A stretch of 64,000 bases of DNA from Thermoleptolyngbya sichuanensis A183 (GCF_013177315.1 NZ_CP053661.1:5332001-5396000); one strand, 5' to 3'. Shown: positions 17,422 through 26,570, numbered from the stretch's first letter. Made by a program: numbers and translations. The notes: generated by a model from the sequence alone, not told the origin.

Positions 17422-18738
17422 ATGATCCACGAAGTTTTCATGCCTGCGCTCAGTTCTACGATGACCGAGGGAAAAATCGTTTCCTGGGTAAAAGCACCGG
17501 GCGACAAAATCGAAAAGGGCGAAACCGTGGTGGTGGTGGAGTCCGATAAGGCAGACATGGACGTGGAGTCGTTCTATGAAGGCTATTTGGCAACGATTAT
17601 TGTGGACGCAGGCAGCACGGCTCCGGTGGGCGAGGCGATCGCCCTGATTGCCGAAACTGAGGCAGAGATCGAGACCGCAAAGCAGAAGGCTGCCAGCGCC
17701 TCGGCTCCCGCTCCGGCTGCCCCGACTCCTGCGCCTGCTACTACCGAACCGGAACCCGTCGCTGCGACCGTGGAAGAGGCGATCGCCAGCAGCAACGGCA
17801 GTTCTGGGCGGCTCGTCGTGTCGCCCCGCGCTCGCAAGCTGGCCAAAGAACTCAAGGTTGACCTAGCCACGCTCAAAGGCAGTGGTCCCCACGGACGCAT
17901 CGTCGCCGAAGATGTGGAAGCCGCTGTTGGCAGAGTGTCTGAGCCTGCAACTCCGGCTGTGACTCCGGCTCCGGCTGCGGTTGCTGCTCCGGTGGCTGCG
18001 TCTGCTCCGGCTCCGGCTGCGGCAACTCCTAAACCCACCCCGGCTCCGGCGGCCCCCGTCACACCCGGCCAGGTCGTGCCCCTGACCACGCTGCAAAATG
18101 CCGTTGTGCGGAACATGGTCGCCAGCCTAGAGGTGCCCACCTTCCACGTCGGCTATACCATCACCACCGACAACCTGGACAAACTCTACAAGCAGATCAA
18201 ATCCAAGGGCGTAACGATGACAGCACTGCTGGCTAAGGCAATTGCCGTGACCCTGAAGAAGCATCCGCTACTCTACGCGGCCTACACCGACCAAGGCATT
18301 CAGTACAACAGCGGCATCAATGTGGCGGTGGCGGTGGCGATGGACGATGGCGGACTGATTACGCCCGTTCTGCAAGCCGCTGACCAAATGGATATCTACA
18401 CCCTGTCGCGCACCTGGAAGGACTTGGTCGATCGCGCCCGCTCGAAGCAGCTCCAGCCTGCAGAATACAGCACAGGAACGTTTACGCTCTCCAACCTGGG
18501 AATGTTCGGCGTTGATCGCTTTGATGCTATCTTGCCGCCCGGCCAGGGCGCGATTCTGGCGATCGGCACATCCCGCCCGCAGGTGGTGGCGACCGCAGAC
18601 GGACTATTCGGCGTGCGGACGCAAATGCAGGTCAACCTGACTGCCGATCACCGGATTATCTACGGTGCCCACGCCGCAGCGTTCCTCCAAGACCTGGCCA
18701 AGCTGATCGAAACCGACGCGCAATCGCTGACGCTGTAA
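17422..18738 (+). CDS. pdhC: Dihydrolipoamide acetyltransferase, pyruvate dehydrogenase E2
   Basis: This 438-residue E2 core subunit transfers acetyl groups from lipoyl-lysine to CoA. An N-terminal lipoyl domain spans residues 1-75 with the lipoylation lysine in VESDKADMDVES. An Ala/Pro linker follows, then the peripheral subunit-binding domain (VSPRARKLAKELKVDL to GPHGRIVAEDVE, about 138-175). A second Ala/Pro linker leads to the catalytic domain, which ends with NLTADHRIIYGAHAA, the active-site DHR...G motif. The open frame starts with a TTG at 17407; ATG 17422 gives the family start MIHEVFMPALS. No E1 or E3 gene is adjacent, as usual in cyanobacteria. Confidence 0.92.
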   Translation: MIHEVFMPALSSTMTEGKIVSWVKAPGDKIEKGETVVVVESDKADMDVESFYEGYLATIIVDAGSTAPVGEAIALIAETEAEIETAKQKAASASAPAPAAPTPAPATTEPEPVAATVEEAIASSNGSSGRLVVSPRARKLAKELKVDLATLKGSGPHGRIVAEDVEAAVGRVSEPATPAVTPAPAAVAAPVAASAPAPAAATPKPTPAPAAPVTPGQVVPLTTLQNAVVRNMVASLEVPTFHVGYTITTDNLDKLYKQIKSKGVTMTALLAKAIAVTLKKHPLLYAAYTDQGIQYNSGINVAVAVAMDDGGLITPVLQAADQMDIYTLSRTWKDLVDRARSKQLQPAEYSTGTFTLSNLGMFGVDRFDAILPPGQGAILAIGTSRPQVVATADGLFGVRTQMQVNLTADHRIIYGAHAAAFLQDLAKLIETDAQSLTL

Positions 18739-18785
18739 CAGTTCGGTGTAACGGTTCAGTCATTCAGGAATACAAAACCCGACGC

Positions 18786-18810
18786 AAAAAAAGGGAGCGT
18801 CTGCGCTCCC
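18786..18810 (-). terminator. Rho-independent terminator of the DUF1830 gene
   Basis: Read on the minus strand, GGGAGCG, a 4-nt CAGA loop and CGCTCCC are followed directly by seven Ts. It lies 63 bp after the DUF1830 stop and is a textbook intrinsic terminator. Confidence 0.85.
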
Positions 18811-18872
18811 TCCTAACTTGCTTCTCAATCTCGGAGATCAAACCCGCAACCGAGCGCTCGAACGCAGCCGAG

Positions 18873-19217
18873 CTATTCTGCAGACGTGGCCGCTGCGAAG
18901 GCTTGGCGAACTTGAACGCTGTTAAACCCAGCTTCCGAAGATTCAAACGTCGCGTCTAGCTCGTCTTCAATCAGGAGGCGATCGCACGGGATCGTGTCAG
19001 ACAGAATGGCACTGGCCATCATGCCGCAGTGGATTTCTAGCATTGCGTCGGGCACAGCCTCAAAAATGAGCCGTTGCCCCGGAAACACCACGCGCTCAAA
19101 ATACCAGCCAGGAACGTTGGTGATGCGAGCAATCTGGATTTTGCTTGTCGCGTTCACGTAGCAGCAGAGAATGTGAACCAACTTATCGGTGGGGACGGGA
19201 TCGATAATTTGCGCCAT
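18873..19217 (-). CDS. DUF1830 protein
   Basis: The 114-residue cyanobacterial protein shows the DUF1830 core: ILCCYVNATSKIQIARI followed by PGWYFERVVFPGQRLIFEA and LEIHCG. The fold is small and beta-rich; function is unknown. The frame is open to 19265, but ATG 19215-19217 (MAQIIDPVPTDK) matches the family start. A strong intrinsic terminator follows it, and it converges with pdhC. Confidence 0.85.
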   Translation of the reverse strand: MAQIIDPVPTDKLVHILCCYVNATSKIQIARITNVPGWYFERVVFPGQRLIFEAVPDAMLEIHCGMMASAILSDTIPCDRLLIEDELDATFESSEAGFNSVQVRQAFAAATSAE

Positions 19218-19671
19218 AGCCGTGAGGAGCCTCGTGTAATTGCGTGGGTGTTTTAACCCTAACATCCCACGATCCCAAAGGCTGTAAACTCAACTACCAA
19301 CGATCTGTACGCAAAAATTCACGGGAGTGTGATCCCCGCATGAAGTCAACGGCTGCCAACGCTGCCTCTGGCTCTGTTTCAGCATTCTGGCAGGCTAGCG
19401 CTCTACCATCGGATATTCGTCGAACATCCAGGTATAGAGTGAGGTCGCGTCAACCCACGCAAACCTTCGATAAAACCAGGCCAACAGAACCGCTCTTCAG
19501 GAAGGCTATCGTGTTTTTGGGGCTTTCAATCTCTCTGGATACGAAACTTCGATGCACGCCAAGAAAGTCGATGGTATTGTAAAGACATATAAACAGTTGT
19601 CTCAGATTCGATACCCGCCTCTTATCGGTTTCTCCTTCTATCGGTTTGTATAGAGCGGTTTCTATAGGGCT

Positions 19672-19778
19672 GTTTCTTATAGAGCGATCGCCAGACCGAC
19701 AGATCGATATAGGTCGCGTCAACCTGTACTCGCCAAAATGTGGTTTCTTATAGAGCGATCGCCAGACCGACAGATCGA
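19672..19778. repeat. 36-bp direct repeat, two copies 71 bp apart
   Basis: A 36-bp sequence from GTTTCTTATAGAGCGATCGC to AGACCGACAGATCGA is present at 19672-19707 and again, identical, at 19743-19778. Each contains a HIP1 site, and further ATCGAC units follow the second copy. The rest of the 19218-19838 spacer has no gene I can support. Confidence 0.85.
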
Positions 19779-19838
19779 CGGATCGACAGACCGACAAATC
19801 GACGCTTTCCGACCCCAGATTTACCGGAATCAATCAGC

Positions 19839-21476
19839 ATGACAGCGCAGTTGATGTCTCCACCGACACCGCTCACCCGCCGCGATCGCCTCTCGTCTGA
19901 GCGGGTACTTTATGTGCGCCTTCCGTGCAATCCCATCTTCCCCATCGGTGTCGTCTACCTGTCTGACCACGTCCACAAAGTCTTTCCCGACGTGCAGCAG
20001 CGCATTTTTGACCTAGGAGCCGTGCCACCGCTGGATTTTGGCCCCGCGCTCGACCGCTGCATCGACGAGTTTCGCCCAACGCTGCTGGTGTTTTCCTGGC
20101 GCGACATTCAAATCTACGCCCCGGTTGGCGGGCGCGGCGGCAACCCGTTGCAAAATGCTTTCGAGTTCTACTATGCTCGCAACCCGCTGGTCAAGCTGCG
20201 GGGAGCGCTCGGTGGACTCCGCATGGCCACGTCCTATCTCACAGAACTCTGGCGCAACGAAGGTCTGATCAAGCGCGGGCTAAAGCGGGCACGGCGCTAC
20301 TGCCCAGAGGTTCGACTGGTGGTGGGCGGCGGGGCCGTCAGCGTGTTTTATGAACAGTTGGGCAATATGCTTCCCAAAGGCAGCATTATCTCCGTGGGGG
20401 AGGGTGAGGCGCTGCTAGAAAAGCTGCTGCGGGGGCAGGATTTTTCGGATGAGCGGTGCTACGTGGTAGGCGAAACGAAACCGCGCGATCGCCTGATTCA
20501 CGAACAGCCTGCTCCCCTGGAAAAAGGCGCGTGCGACTACGACTACATCGCCGAGATTTGGCCCGAATTTAGCTACTACCTGCAAGACCAGGATTTTTAC
20601 GTGGGCGTGCAGACCAAGCGCGGCTGCCCCCACAACTGTTGCTATTGCATCTACACCGTCGTCGAAGGCAAGCAGGTGCGGATTAACCCGGCGGATGAAG
20701 TGGTGGCAGAAATGCAGCAGCTCTATCGGCGCGGCGTTCGCAACTTCTGGTTTACCGACGCGCAGTTTATTCCTGCTCGCAAATTCATCGACGACGCGGA
20801 GGAACTGCTGCAAAAAATCGTCGATGCGGGCATGACCGATATCCACTGGGCCGCCTACATTCGCGCCGACAACCTGACCCCACGCCTCTGCGAGCTAATG
20901 GTGCAGACGGGCATGAACTACTTTGAAATCGGCATCACCAGCGGCTCTCAGGAACTCGTCCGCAAAATGCGGATGGGCTATAACCTGCGGACGGTGCTGC
21001 AAAACTGCCGCGATTTGAAGGCAGCCGGGTTTAACAGCTTGGTATCGGTCAACTATTCCTTTAACGTGATCGACGAAACCTTTGACACGATTCGCCAAAC
21101 CATCGCCTACCATCGCGCTCTAGAAGACATCTTTGGCGCAGACAAGGTAGAACCCGCCATTTTCTTCATCGGCCTCCAGCCCCACACACACCTAGAGCAA
21201 TACGCCTTTGACCACGGCATTTTGAAAAAGGGCTATGACCCGCTGGCGATCCACCTGCCCTGGGTGGCGAAAAAGCTGCTGTGGAACCCGGAACCGCTCG
21301 GCTCCTTCTTTGGTGAGGTGTGCCTGCAAGCGTGGCGGCAAAACCCCAACGACTTTGGGCGCGAGGTGATGCGGATTTTGGAACAGCGGCTTGGCCGCGC
21401 CGAGCTAGAAGAAGCCCTGACAGCGGCGATTCCCGTAGGAACCGCTTCGCAAATCGCCCCTGTGGTCAAGCGGTAA
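19839..21476 (+). CDS. B12-binding-domain radical SAM protein
   Basis: A 545-residue protein. The N-terminal third (VLYVRLPCNPIFPIGVVYLSDHVHKVFP onward, quoted in part) looks like a cobalamin-binding-type Rossmann domain. The radical SAM core has the cluster motif CPHNCCYC (CX3CX2C) near residue 265. Downstream come WFTDAQFIPARKF, HWAAYIRADNLTPRLC and FEIGITSGSQELVRKM, typical of the TIM-barrel strands. The substrate is unknown. ATG 19839 is used because the longer frame from 19740 runs through a duplicated repeat. Near the C-terminus a 34-bp dispersed repeat encodes IPVGTASQIA. Confidence 0.82.
   Translation: MTAQLMSPPTPLTRRDRLSSERVLYVRLPCNPIFPIGVVYLSDHVHKVFPDVQQRIFDLGAVPPLDFGPALDRCIDEFRPTLLVFSWRDIQIYAPVGGRGGNPLQNAFEFYYARNPLVKLRGALGGLRMATSYLTELWRNEGLIKRGLKRARRYCPEVRLVVGGGAVSVFYEQLGNMLPKGSIISVGEGEALLEKLLRGQDFSDERCYVVGETKPRDRLIHEQPAPLEKGACDYDYIAEIWPEFSYYLQDQDFYVGVQTKRGCPHNCCYCIYTVVEGKQVRINPADEVVAEMQQLYRRGVRNFWFTDAQFIPARKFIDDAEELLQKIVDAGMTDIHWAAYIRADNLTPRLCELMVQTGMNYFEIGITSGSQELVRKMRMGYNLRTVLQNCRDLKAAGFNSLVSVNYSFNVIDETFDTIRQTIAYHRALEDIFGADKVEPAIFFIGLQPHTHLEQYAFDHGILKKGYDPLAIHLPWVAKKLLWNPEPLGSFFGEVCLQAWRQNPNDFGREVMRILEQRLGRAELEEALTAAIPVGTASQIAPVVKR
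21425..21458 (+). repeat. 34-bp dispersed repeat inside a CDS, copy 1
   Basis: The sequence runs GGCGATTCCCGTAGG to CGCTTCGCAAATCGCC with GGCGATT/AATCGCC inverted ends. It is read in frame as IPVGTASQIA near the C-terminus of the radical SAM protein. Related 34-bp copies lie at 38704-38737 and 56788-56821. Confidence 0.8.
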
Positions 21477-21503
21477 AGCCCCCACGCGGTCGGATCTACG
21501 GGT

Positions 21504-22553
21504 CTACAGCAAATGGTGGTACTGCGGATCGTCTTGCAGCGCCTTGAGGACTTGCTTGATTTCCTGGGTGCGGTCTTTTTTCACCACCAGCGTCACTTTG
21601 TGGTCGCGCACGATCACCGTATCTTCTAGTCCGATGGTGACAATCAGATCTTCGTCGTCGGTGGCATAAAACAGTGCGCCCTGGGTGTCCAGCCCGACAT
21701 GACGCGCCAGTTCTACGTTGGGATTGTCGCCCTTTAGCAGCCGCTCAATCGCGTTCCAGTCGCCCAGGTCATCCCAGCTAAAGGCGACAGGCAGCACGTA
21801 GGCGCGGTCGGTCTTTTCCATCACGGCATAGTCAATGCTCTGCTTGGGCAGCTTGGGATAGGCCGCTGGGCCGTCTTTCATCAGTGGCTGCATCACGTAA
21901 GGCGCGTGGGTTTCCAGTTCCGCCAGCATGACCCCCGCCTGAAAGATGAACATACCGCTGTTCCAACTAAAGCGGCCGCTGGCGAGGAATGCCTCCGCCG
22001 TGGCGCGGTCGGGCTTTTCGGTAAAGCGGCTGACCCGGTAAGCGGCGCAGTCGAGATACGTGCCTGCGGGGTCGCCCTGCTCGATGTAGCCATAGCCCGT
22101 GGAGGGGAAGCTCGGCGCAATGCCCAGCGTGGCGATCGCCCCCTGTTCTCGCGCCAGATCTGCCGCAGCCCGCAGCGTCTTGTGAAAGGTGGGCAGGTCG
22201 CCAATCCAGTGATCTGCCGGGAAAAAGCCGACGATTGCTTCCTCTCCATAGCGGCGGGCAATTTCTAGCGTCGCCCAGGCCACCGCTGGAGCCGTGTCTC
22301 GTCCCTCGCTTTCCACCAAGAGGTTCGCGTCTGGCAGATCGGGCATCTGCTCTCGCACGCCATCGGCCAGGTGCGCTGCTGTGATCACCCACAGCCCGTC
22401 CCATCCGCCCGCAAGGTCGAGGAGGCGATCGCCCGTCGCCTGGAGCAAACTTCTGCCGCTGCCGTCGAGACTGAGAAACTGCTTGGGACGCGCCTTGCGG
22501 CTGAGGGGCCAAAACCGTTCGCCCTTGCCGCCTGCCAGAATCACTGGAATCAT
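21504..22553 (-). CDS. manC: Mannose-1-phosphate guanylyltransferase
   Basis: The 349-residue nucleotidyltransferase makes GDP-mannose from mannose-1-phosphate and GTP, feeding polysaccharide and GDP-fucose synthesis. The N-terminal signature ILAGGKGERFWPLSRKARPK is diagnostic. The internal FFPADHWIGD (metal Asp), GYGYIEQG, FTEKPD and WNSGMFIF motifs follow in order. It lacks the C-terminal isomerase domain of bifunctional ManC/AlgA enzymes. The upstream spacer (22554-23249) is filled by repeat elements and holds no other gene. Confidence 0.93.
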   Translation of the reverse strand: MIPVILAGGKGERFWPLSRKARPKQFLSLDGSGRSLLQATGDRLLDLAGGWDGLWVITAAHLADGVREQMPDLPDANLLVESEGRDTAPAVAWATLEIARRYGEEAIVGFFPADHWIGDLPTFHKTLRAAADLAREQGAIATLGIAPSFPSTGYGYIEQGDPAGTYLDCAAYRVSRFTEKPDRATAEAFLASGRFSWNSGMFIFQAGVMLAELETHAPYVMQPLMKDGPAAYPKLPKQSIDYAVMEKTDRAYVLPVAFSWDDLGDWNAIERLLKGDNPNVELARHVGLDTQGALFYATDDEDLIVTIGLEDTVIVRDHKVTLVVKKDRTQEIKQVLKALQDDPQYHHLL

Positions 22554-22670
22554 GCTGCTTGCCCCTCCACGTTTATGCCGCTGCGTTTACCCAATCCCGC
22601 CCTATCGTACAAAACTTTTCTCCTGCCTAGGGTTCCCAAAACGGCCGACTTTACCGGATTTTTATCTACA

Positions 22671-22769
22671 GGACTTACGTAGCTGGACAATTTCTCGCGG
22701 GCTGCGCTCGCGAGAAATCGTTCAAAATTCTGTCCAAAGTTCAAAGAGATGATCGCAAGTGCGGAAGTC
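22671..22769. repeat. Family B hairpin repeat, copy 1
   Basis: The element begins GGACTTACGTA and ends TGCGGAAGTC, with a strong central palindrome TTTCTCGCGGGC...GCTCGCGAGAAA. It is in opposite orientation to the 49055 copy and homologous to those at 25879 and 39296. It is non-coding and ends-inverted, so MITE-like. Confidence 0.75.
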
Positions 22770-22837
22770 ATGAATCTAGAAAGTCAGGAGACTGCTGAGA
22801 GCAGCTTTAGGTTAAGGTTGCAGCGGCTTTAGGTTAA

Positions 22838-22975
22838 GAGCTAATTTGTAAAGGAGCCTGAAAGCCTTGTTAATCAAGGATTTCCGAGAAACCGCTTTTC
22901 CTGGGCAAACATGACCTCAAAGCCACACATGCCAAGAGTTTCAGGCTTCTTAAGATTTGCTTCATAAATTAGCTC
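22838..22975. mobile_element. Family A MITE, copy 2 (138 bp, TAA target duplication)
   Basis: Same 138-bp element as at 14036, same orientation, with TAA at 22835-22837 and 22976-22978. It differs from copy 3 by one visible base (AAACATG versus AAGCATG). It lies between manC and the LCP gene. Confidence 0.9.
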
Positions 22976-23195
22976 TAAGGTCGCTTTGCAAAACCGTCAC
23001 GCAGCCTACGATGCGATCGCTTGGGGTTTGGTAGAGTTATGTCCAGCGGGAGAGCGGGTCGTCTTGTCGAGTGATCCAAGGGGATCATATACAAAACGAC
23101 ACATTTGGATAAACTGGTGGAGGGCTAGAACTGCTGCTAAGAATTTCACAGGGGGCATTTCGGAAGCAGCAAAGAGTTTGGATACGAGTTGCAGC

Positions 23196-23249
23196 CAACG
23201 CAGTTACGAGGTGTGAGTCCGACAACGCAGTTACGAGGTGTGAGTCCGA
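23196..23249 (+). repeat. 27-bp tandem duplication covering the LCP gene ribosome-binding region
   Basis: CAACGCAGTTACGAGGTGTG plus AGTCCGA is present twice (23196-23222, 23223-23249), ending exactly at the GTG start codon at 23250. The GAGG element is therefore duplicated. Confidence 0.85.
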
Positions 23250-24701
23250 GTGAGACAGTCCAATCCTGAGTCTGAAATTGAGCTTTCTAAACCCGAACAG
23301 CCTGGTCAAGTCCCCGTAAACTCGTCTTCTCCGCGAGCCTCTGCGGCTGGGGTTTCCCCTAGTTTCTCAAAGCGGGCGATCGCTCCAACCGCCCCGCCAA
23401 AGGGACGCAGCGTTTTGAACAAGTTTCTGTGGGTTCTGGCCTTTGTTTCTACGGCGACGGTTTCCGCAACGCTGGGGGCAGCGCTGACGATTTTGATGCC
23501 AGAAAGGGGTGATCGCGACTCGCAGAGCGACCTGCGGCAGCGCGTAGGCACGGTAATGGCCAACAGTTTTGGCTATCGAGTGACGCGCCCGGTCAACATT
23601 CTGGTCATGGGGGTCGATCACTTTGTAGATGCTCCCGAAGATGCCGAAGACATCGTGCTGGGCGGACGCAGCGATGTCATGCTGCTGGTGCGCGTCGATC
23701 CAGCCACCACTACCGCCAGCATCCTGTCCATCCCTCGCGATACACGGGTGGAAATTCCAGGCTATGGTGTTGCCAAAATTAATCACGCAAACCAGGAAGG
23801 GGGCGCAGCCCTTGCCGCCCAGACCGTCAGCTACAACCTGGACGGTGTGCCGATCGATCGCTACGTGCGCGTCAGCACCGATTCATTTCGGGCACTGGTC
23901 GATTTGCTGGGCGGCATTGAGGTCTACGTTCCCTTCCGAATGGAATACGAAGATGTAACCCAAAAGCTAAAAATTGACCTAGAAGAAGGCCATCAATGGC
24001 TAAACGGCGACCAAGCAGAGCAATTTGCCCGCTACCGCAACGATGGGCAGGGGGATATTGGGCGGGTGCAGCGCCAGCAGCAGCTTTTGAGAGCGCTCAA
24101 GGATCGATTGGCCAGCCCGGCAACCGTAACCAAACTGCCGCAAATTATCGCGCTGATGCAGGAGTATGTCGATACCAACCTGACACTAGAGGAAATGCTG
24201 GCGCTGGGCAACTTTGCGCTGACGATGGAGCGGAGTGACCTGCGGATGGTGATGCTGCCCGGTCGGTTTAGCCGGCCCGACGAGTCGATCGCTAGCTACT
24301 GGATCTTAAACCGTCGTGAGCGCGATCGCATCATGCGGGACTATTTCCAGGTGCCAGGGATGGATGTACAGCTAGCCCGCAGCGCCGACCCCAGTTCCCT
24401 CCGCATTGCCGTGCAAAATGCCAGCGGCGACGGGCGAGCAACGCTCCGGTTGGTGCGCTATCTGCGCGAGCAGGGGTTCTACAACGTTTACGTCATTCCA
24501 GATTGGTCGGTCTGGGAAGGCGAAACCCAGGTGATTGCTCAGCGAGGCGACCTAGAGGGGGCAGCAATCGTGCAGCGATCGCTCGGCGTGGGCGAGGTGG
24601 TGTCGGCCTCTATTGGCGATCTGGAATCTGACCTGACGATCCGGATCGGCACCGACTGGGTGGAGCGAGCCGCTAGCAGTCAGGAGCATGTTGTGAACTA
24701 A
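23250..24701 (+). CDS. LytR-CpsA-Psr (LCP) family glycopolymer ligase with LytR_C domain
   Basis: The 483-residue type II membrane protein has a cytosolic N-terminus (about 1-50) and one transmembrane helix (about 52-75, KFLWVLAFVSTATVSATLG). The LCP catalytic domain (about 110-280) has DVMLLVRVDP, ILSIPRDTRVEIPG (catalytic arginines), KINHANQEGG and LLGGIEVYVP. A LytR_C domain follows at about 375-465. LCP proteins attach polyprenyl-linked polymers to peptidoglycan or build surface polysaccharide. GTG 23250 follows a duplicated 27-bp unit carrying GAGG. Confidence 0.88.
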   Translation: MRQSNPESEIELSKPEQPGQVPVNSSSPRASAAGVSPSFSKRAIAPTAPPKGRSVLNKFLWVLAFVSTATVSATLGAALTILMPERGDRDSQSDLRQRVGTVMANSFGYRVTRPVNILVMGVDHFVDAPEDAEDIVLGGRSDVMLLVRVDPATTTASILSIPRDTRVEIPGYGVAKINHANQEGGAALAAQTVSYNLDGVPIDRYVRVSTDSFRALVDLLGGIEVYVPFRMEYEDVTQKLKIDLEEGHQWLNGDQAEQFARYRNDGQGDIGRVQRQQQLLRALKDRLASPATVTKLPQIIALMQEYVDTNLTLEEMLALGNFALTMERSDLRMVMLPGRFSRPDESIASYWILNRRERDRIMRDYFQVPGMDVQLARSADPSSLRIAVQNASGDGRATLRLVRYLREQGFYNVYVIPDWSVWEGETQVIAQRGDLEGAAIVQRSLGVGEVVSASIGDLESDLTIRIGTDWVERAASSQEHVVN

Positions 24702-24861
24702 GTGCTTACCCCGTTTTGCCCTGTTGCTCAGCCAACCCGCACCAGTCAACCCTCCAGCAAGGGCGGATGCGGTTCCGAAGGAACCATGAGAAGAGGAACC
24801 ATGAGAAAATAACGTTGGCAGATCTGTTGACCAACACATTGGCAAGCGACGATGACGGACG

Positions 24862-24913
24862 GTGTAAAACCGTGAAACCGTGAAACTGTGAAACCGTGAA
24901 ACAATGTGAAACA
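24862..24913. repeat. 8-bp tandem repeat (GTGAAACC)
   Basis: Four adjacent GTGAAACN units plus a fifth offset unit lie just before the pentapeptide-repeat gene. The 24702-24947 spacer otherwise contains only a duplicated GGAACCATGAGA. Confidence 0.8.
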
Positions 24914-24947
24914 ACGACGCTGCTGCGATGCGTTTGGGTTCGGTGAG

Positions 24948-25469
24948 ATGGTCAAGCATCCTGTGAAATCGGTTGTGGCACGCGGGCTGGGGTTGCTCCT
25001 AGCTGTGGGGTTGGCCTGCTTATGGGTGATGCTGAGCGCAGTTCCGGCGATCGCCGCTGTGGATACGGTGAACTACAACAACGCCGACCTGAAAGGGCAG
25101 GACTTTTCGCACACAGATCTATCTGGCAAGGCGTTTGTCTCTGCAGAGATGCGCGACATCAACCTGGAAGGCTCTGACCTGAGCAACGCTATTCTTACCA
25201 AAGCAGTGATGCTGCGGGCTAACCTGCGGGATGCCAACCTGACCGCCGCGCTGGTGGATCGGGTCTTTCTGGTGGGCGCAGACCTAACCAACGCCATTTT
25301 GGAAGATGCCACCATGACCCGCACCAGTTTTGAAGACGTGACCGTGACGGGAGCAGACTTTACCAACGCCATCCTCGACCGCTACGAAATTTCCAAGCTG
25401 TGCGATCGCGCTGAGGGCATAAACCCGGTGACGGGCGTGGCTACGCGAGACAGTCTCGGCTGTCGCTGA
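24948..25469 (+). CDS. Exported pentapeptide-repeat protein, probable thylakoid-lumen type
   Basis: The 173-residue protein has a signal peptide: basic start [13 protein letters not shown], hydrophobic core [19 protein letters not shown], then cleavage-like AIAA. The mature part consists of A(D/N)LXX pentapeptide repeats (about residues 45-145: [40 protein letters not shown]) forming a right-handed quadrilateral helix. The C-terminus has a conserved cysteine pair ([13 protein letters not shown]). Similar lumenal pentapeptide proteins occur in thylakoids of cyanobacteria and plants. ATG 24948 was chosen over 24906 because it begins the signal peptide directly. Confidence 0.85.
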   Translation: MVKHPVKSVVARGLGLLLAVGLACLWVMLSAVPAIAAVDTVNYNNADLKGQDFSHTDLSGKAFVSAEMRDINLEGSDLSNAILTKAVMLRANLRDANLTAALVDRVFLVGADLTNAILEDATMTRTSFEDVTVTGADFTNAILDRYEISKLCDRAEGINPVTGVATRDSLGCR

Positions 25470-25526
25470 GGCTTGCAAAATTTCTAGCTAGGGCGCTAGC
25501 ATAGTTCAAATGAACTACTTTCCATC

Positions 25527-25820
25527 ATGCGTGCCCGACTAGAAAACAACCTCCTCTTCCTCCACTGCGACGATGTGCCACCTTACAAGAAAACGGGGTC
25601 GCAGGTGCGAAATACTTACTTTTGGGCGCTAAAGGCGATCGCCGCCCATGCCCCCTATGCCCGCGATTGGGAATTTGACCCGGAGGTGTGGGTCGCTCTG
25701 CAACGCCTCTTGCTGTCCTTTGCCGAGTCGGGCTATTTGGGTCTGCGCGAAACCCTGCTAGAGTTTCCGCCAAACACCCCGATTCCCGATCCGCTCCGGG
25801 CAGTGTCTACGTGGGAGTAG
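25527..25820 (+). CDS. Small conserved hypothetical protein
   Basis: The 97-residue product starts MRARLENNLLFLHCDDVPPY. It is soluble, aromatic-rich and without membrane segments. Helical parts such as TYFWALKAIAAHAPYARDWE and VWVALQRLLLSFAESGYLG suggest a compact globular domain. It follows the pentapeptide gene by 57 bp on the same strand. I do not recognise the family. Confidence 0.6.
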   Translation: MRARLENNLLFLHCDDVPPYKKTGSQVRNTYFWALKAIAAHAPYARDWEFDPEVWVALQRLLLSFAESGYLGLRETLLEFPPNTPIPDPLRAVSTWE

Positions 25821-25878
25821 GCGATCTAGGAGGATTGCTCGACACCAGTCTGGTTGGAAATTTTGGGTTTTGGAGTTA

Positions 25879-25967
25879 AGACTTACGCAGTTGAGCGATT
25901 TTTCGCGGGCTAAGCCTGCGAAAAATCGCTCAAAATCCAGAGAGCTTATCGCAATTGCGTAAGTCCT
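25879..25967. repeat. Family B hairpin repeat, copy 2
   Basis: It runs from AGACTTACGCAGTTG to TTGCGTAAGTCCT with the central perfect palindrome CGATTTTTCGCGGGCT / AGCCTGCGAAAAATCG (few-base loop). It is the best-preserved copy for the inverted ends (GACTTACGCA/TGCGTAAGTC). It is intergenic. Confidence 0.8.
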
Positions 25968-26007
25968 GTAGAGCTTGGATTTTGGAGTGGGCTTGGACAC
26001 CCAACTC

Positions 26008-26397
26008 CTATTTTTTCTTCAGGGTTTGTGACCCTACCAGATTCGGCATTTTGGGCGGCGGGATGGAGGGCAGCACACCGTCTTTCAGCAGCGATTGCGT
26101 GGGCGTGGGAACGCTGGAGAGCGTGTGACCAGGCAGCACCGAAACGCGGGGGGTTGCCACAGAGGAAATGACATCACTGCCCAGGATTGAGGTATTGACT
26201 GGGGGCGGCGCGGGTGGGGTGCTGCCGGAATAGAGGGTGGTGTTGACGGGCGATCGCAGGCTTGGAAACAGAGCAGGATTCAAAACGGACGTGTCTACCT
26301 GAACGTCGGGGTGATCCGAGGAATGCTCCGGCAAACGGCCCAACGCTCCATTAATAGGAGTAATAGGAGGCGGGACTTGTGAAGGGTCAATGCTCAT
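26008..26397 (-). CDS. Proline-rich low-complexity hypothetical protein
   Basis: The 129-residue product has MSIDPSQVPPPITPINGALG at its start, recurring P-T-S-V-L patterns such as VNTSILGS and SVLPGHTL, and a KKK end. It has no signal peptide or membrane segment and is predicted to be largely disordered. AAAGGAAAAAGCC before ATG 26395-26397 is a good ribosome-binding site, favouring this start over the longer frame to 26451. Function is unknown. Confidence 0.55.
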   Translation of the reverse strand: MSIDPSQVPPPITPINGALGRLPEHSSDHPDVQVDTSVLNPALFPSLRSPVNTTLYSGSTPPAPPPVNTSILGSDVISSVATPRVSVLPGHTLSSVPTPTQSLLKDGVLPSIPPPKMPNLVGSQTLKKK

Positions 26398-26570
26398 GGC
26401 TTTTTCCTTTTTCAGGATTGGCTGAAACCTAGCATATCGCCCGCACTGCACCAGAATTGCACCAGAATTATGTCGATCTGTTGCGGTGCCGCTGTTGCCA
26501 GAGAGGCGGCACGGCTGCCCTGCCCAGCACAGACTCCAGTTGCCTGCATTATTTTATGACGATGTCAACA

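Noticed and set aside
22986-23216. 76-residue plus-strand ORF before the LCP gene
   Set aside because: No recognisable features, runs into the 27-bp tandem duplication, and sits among repeats.
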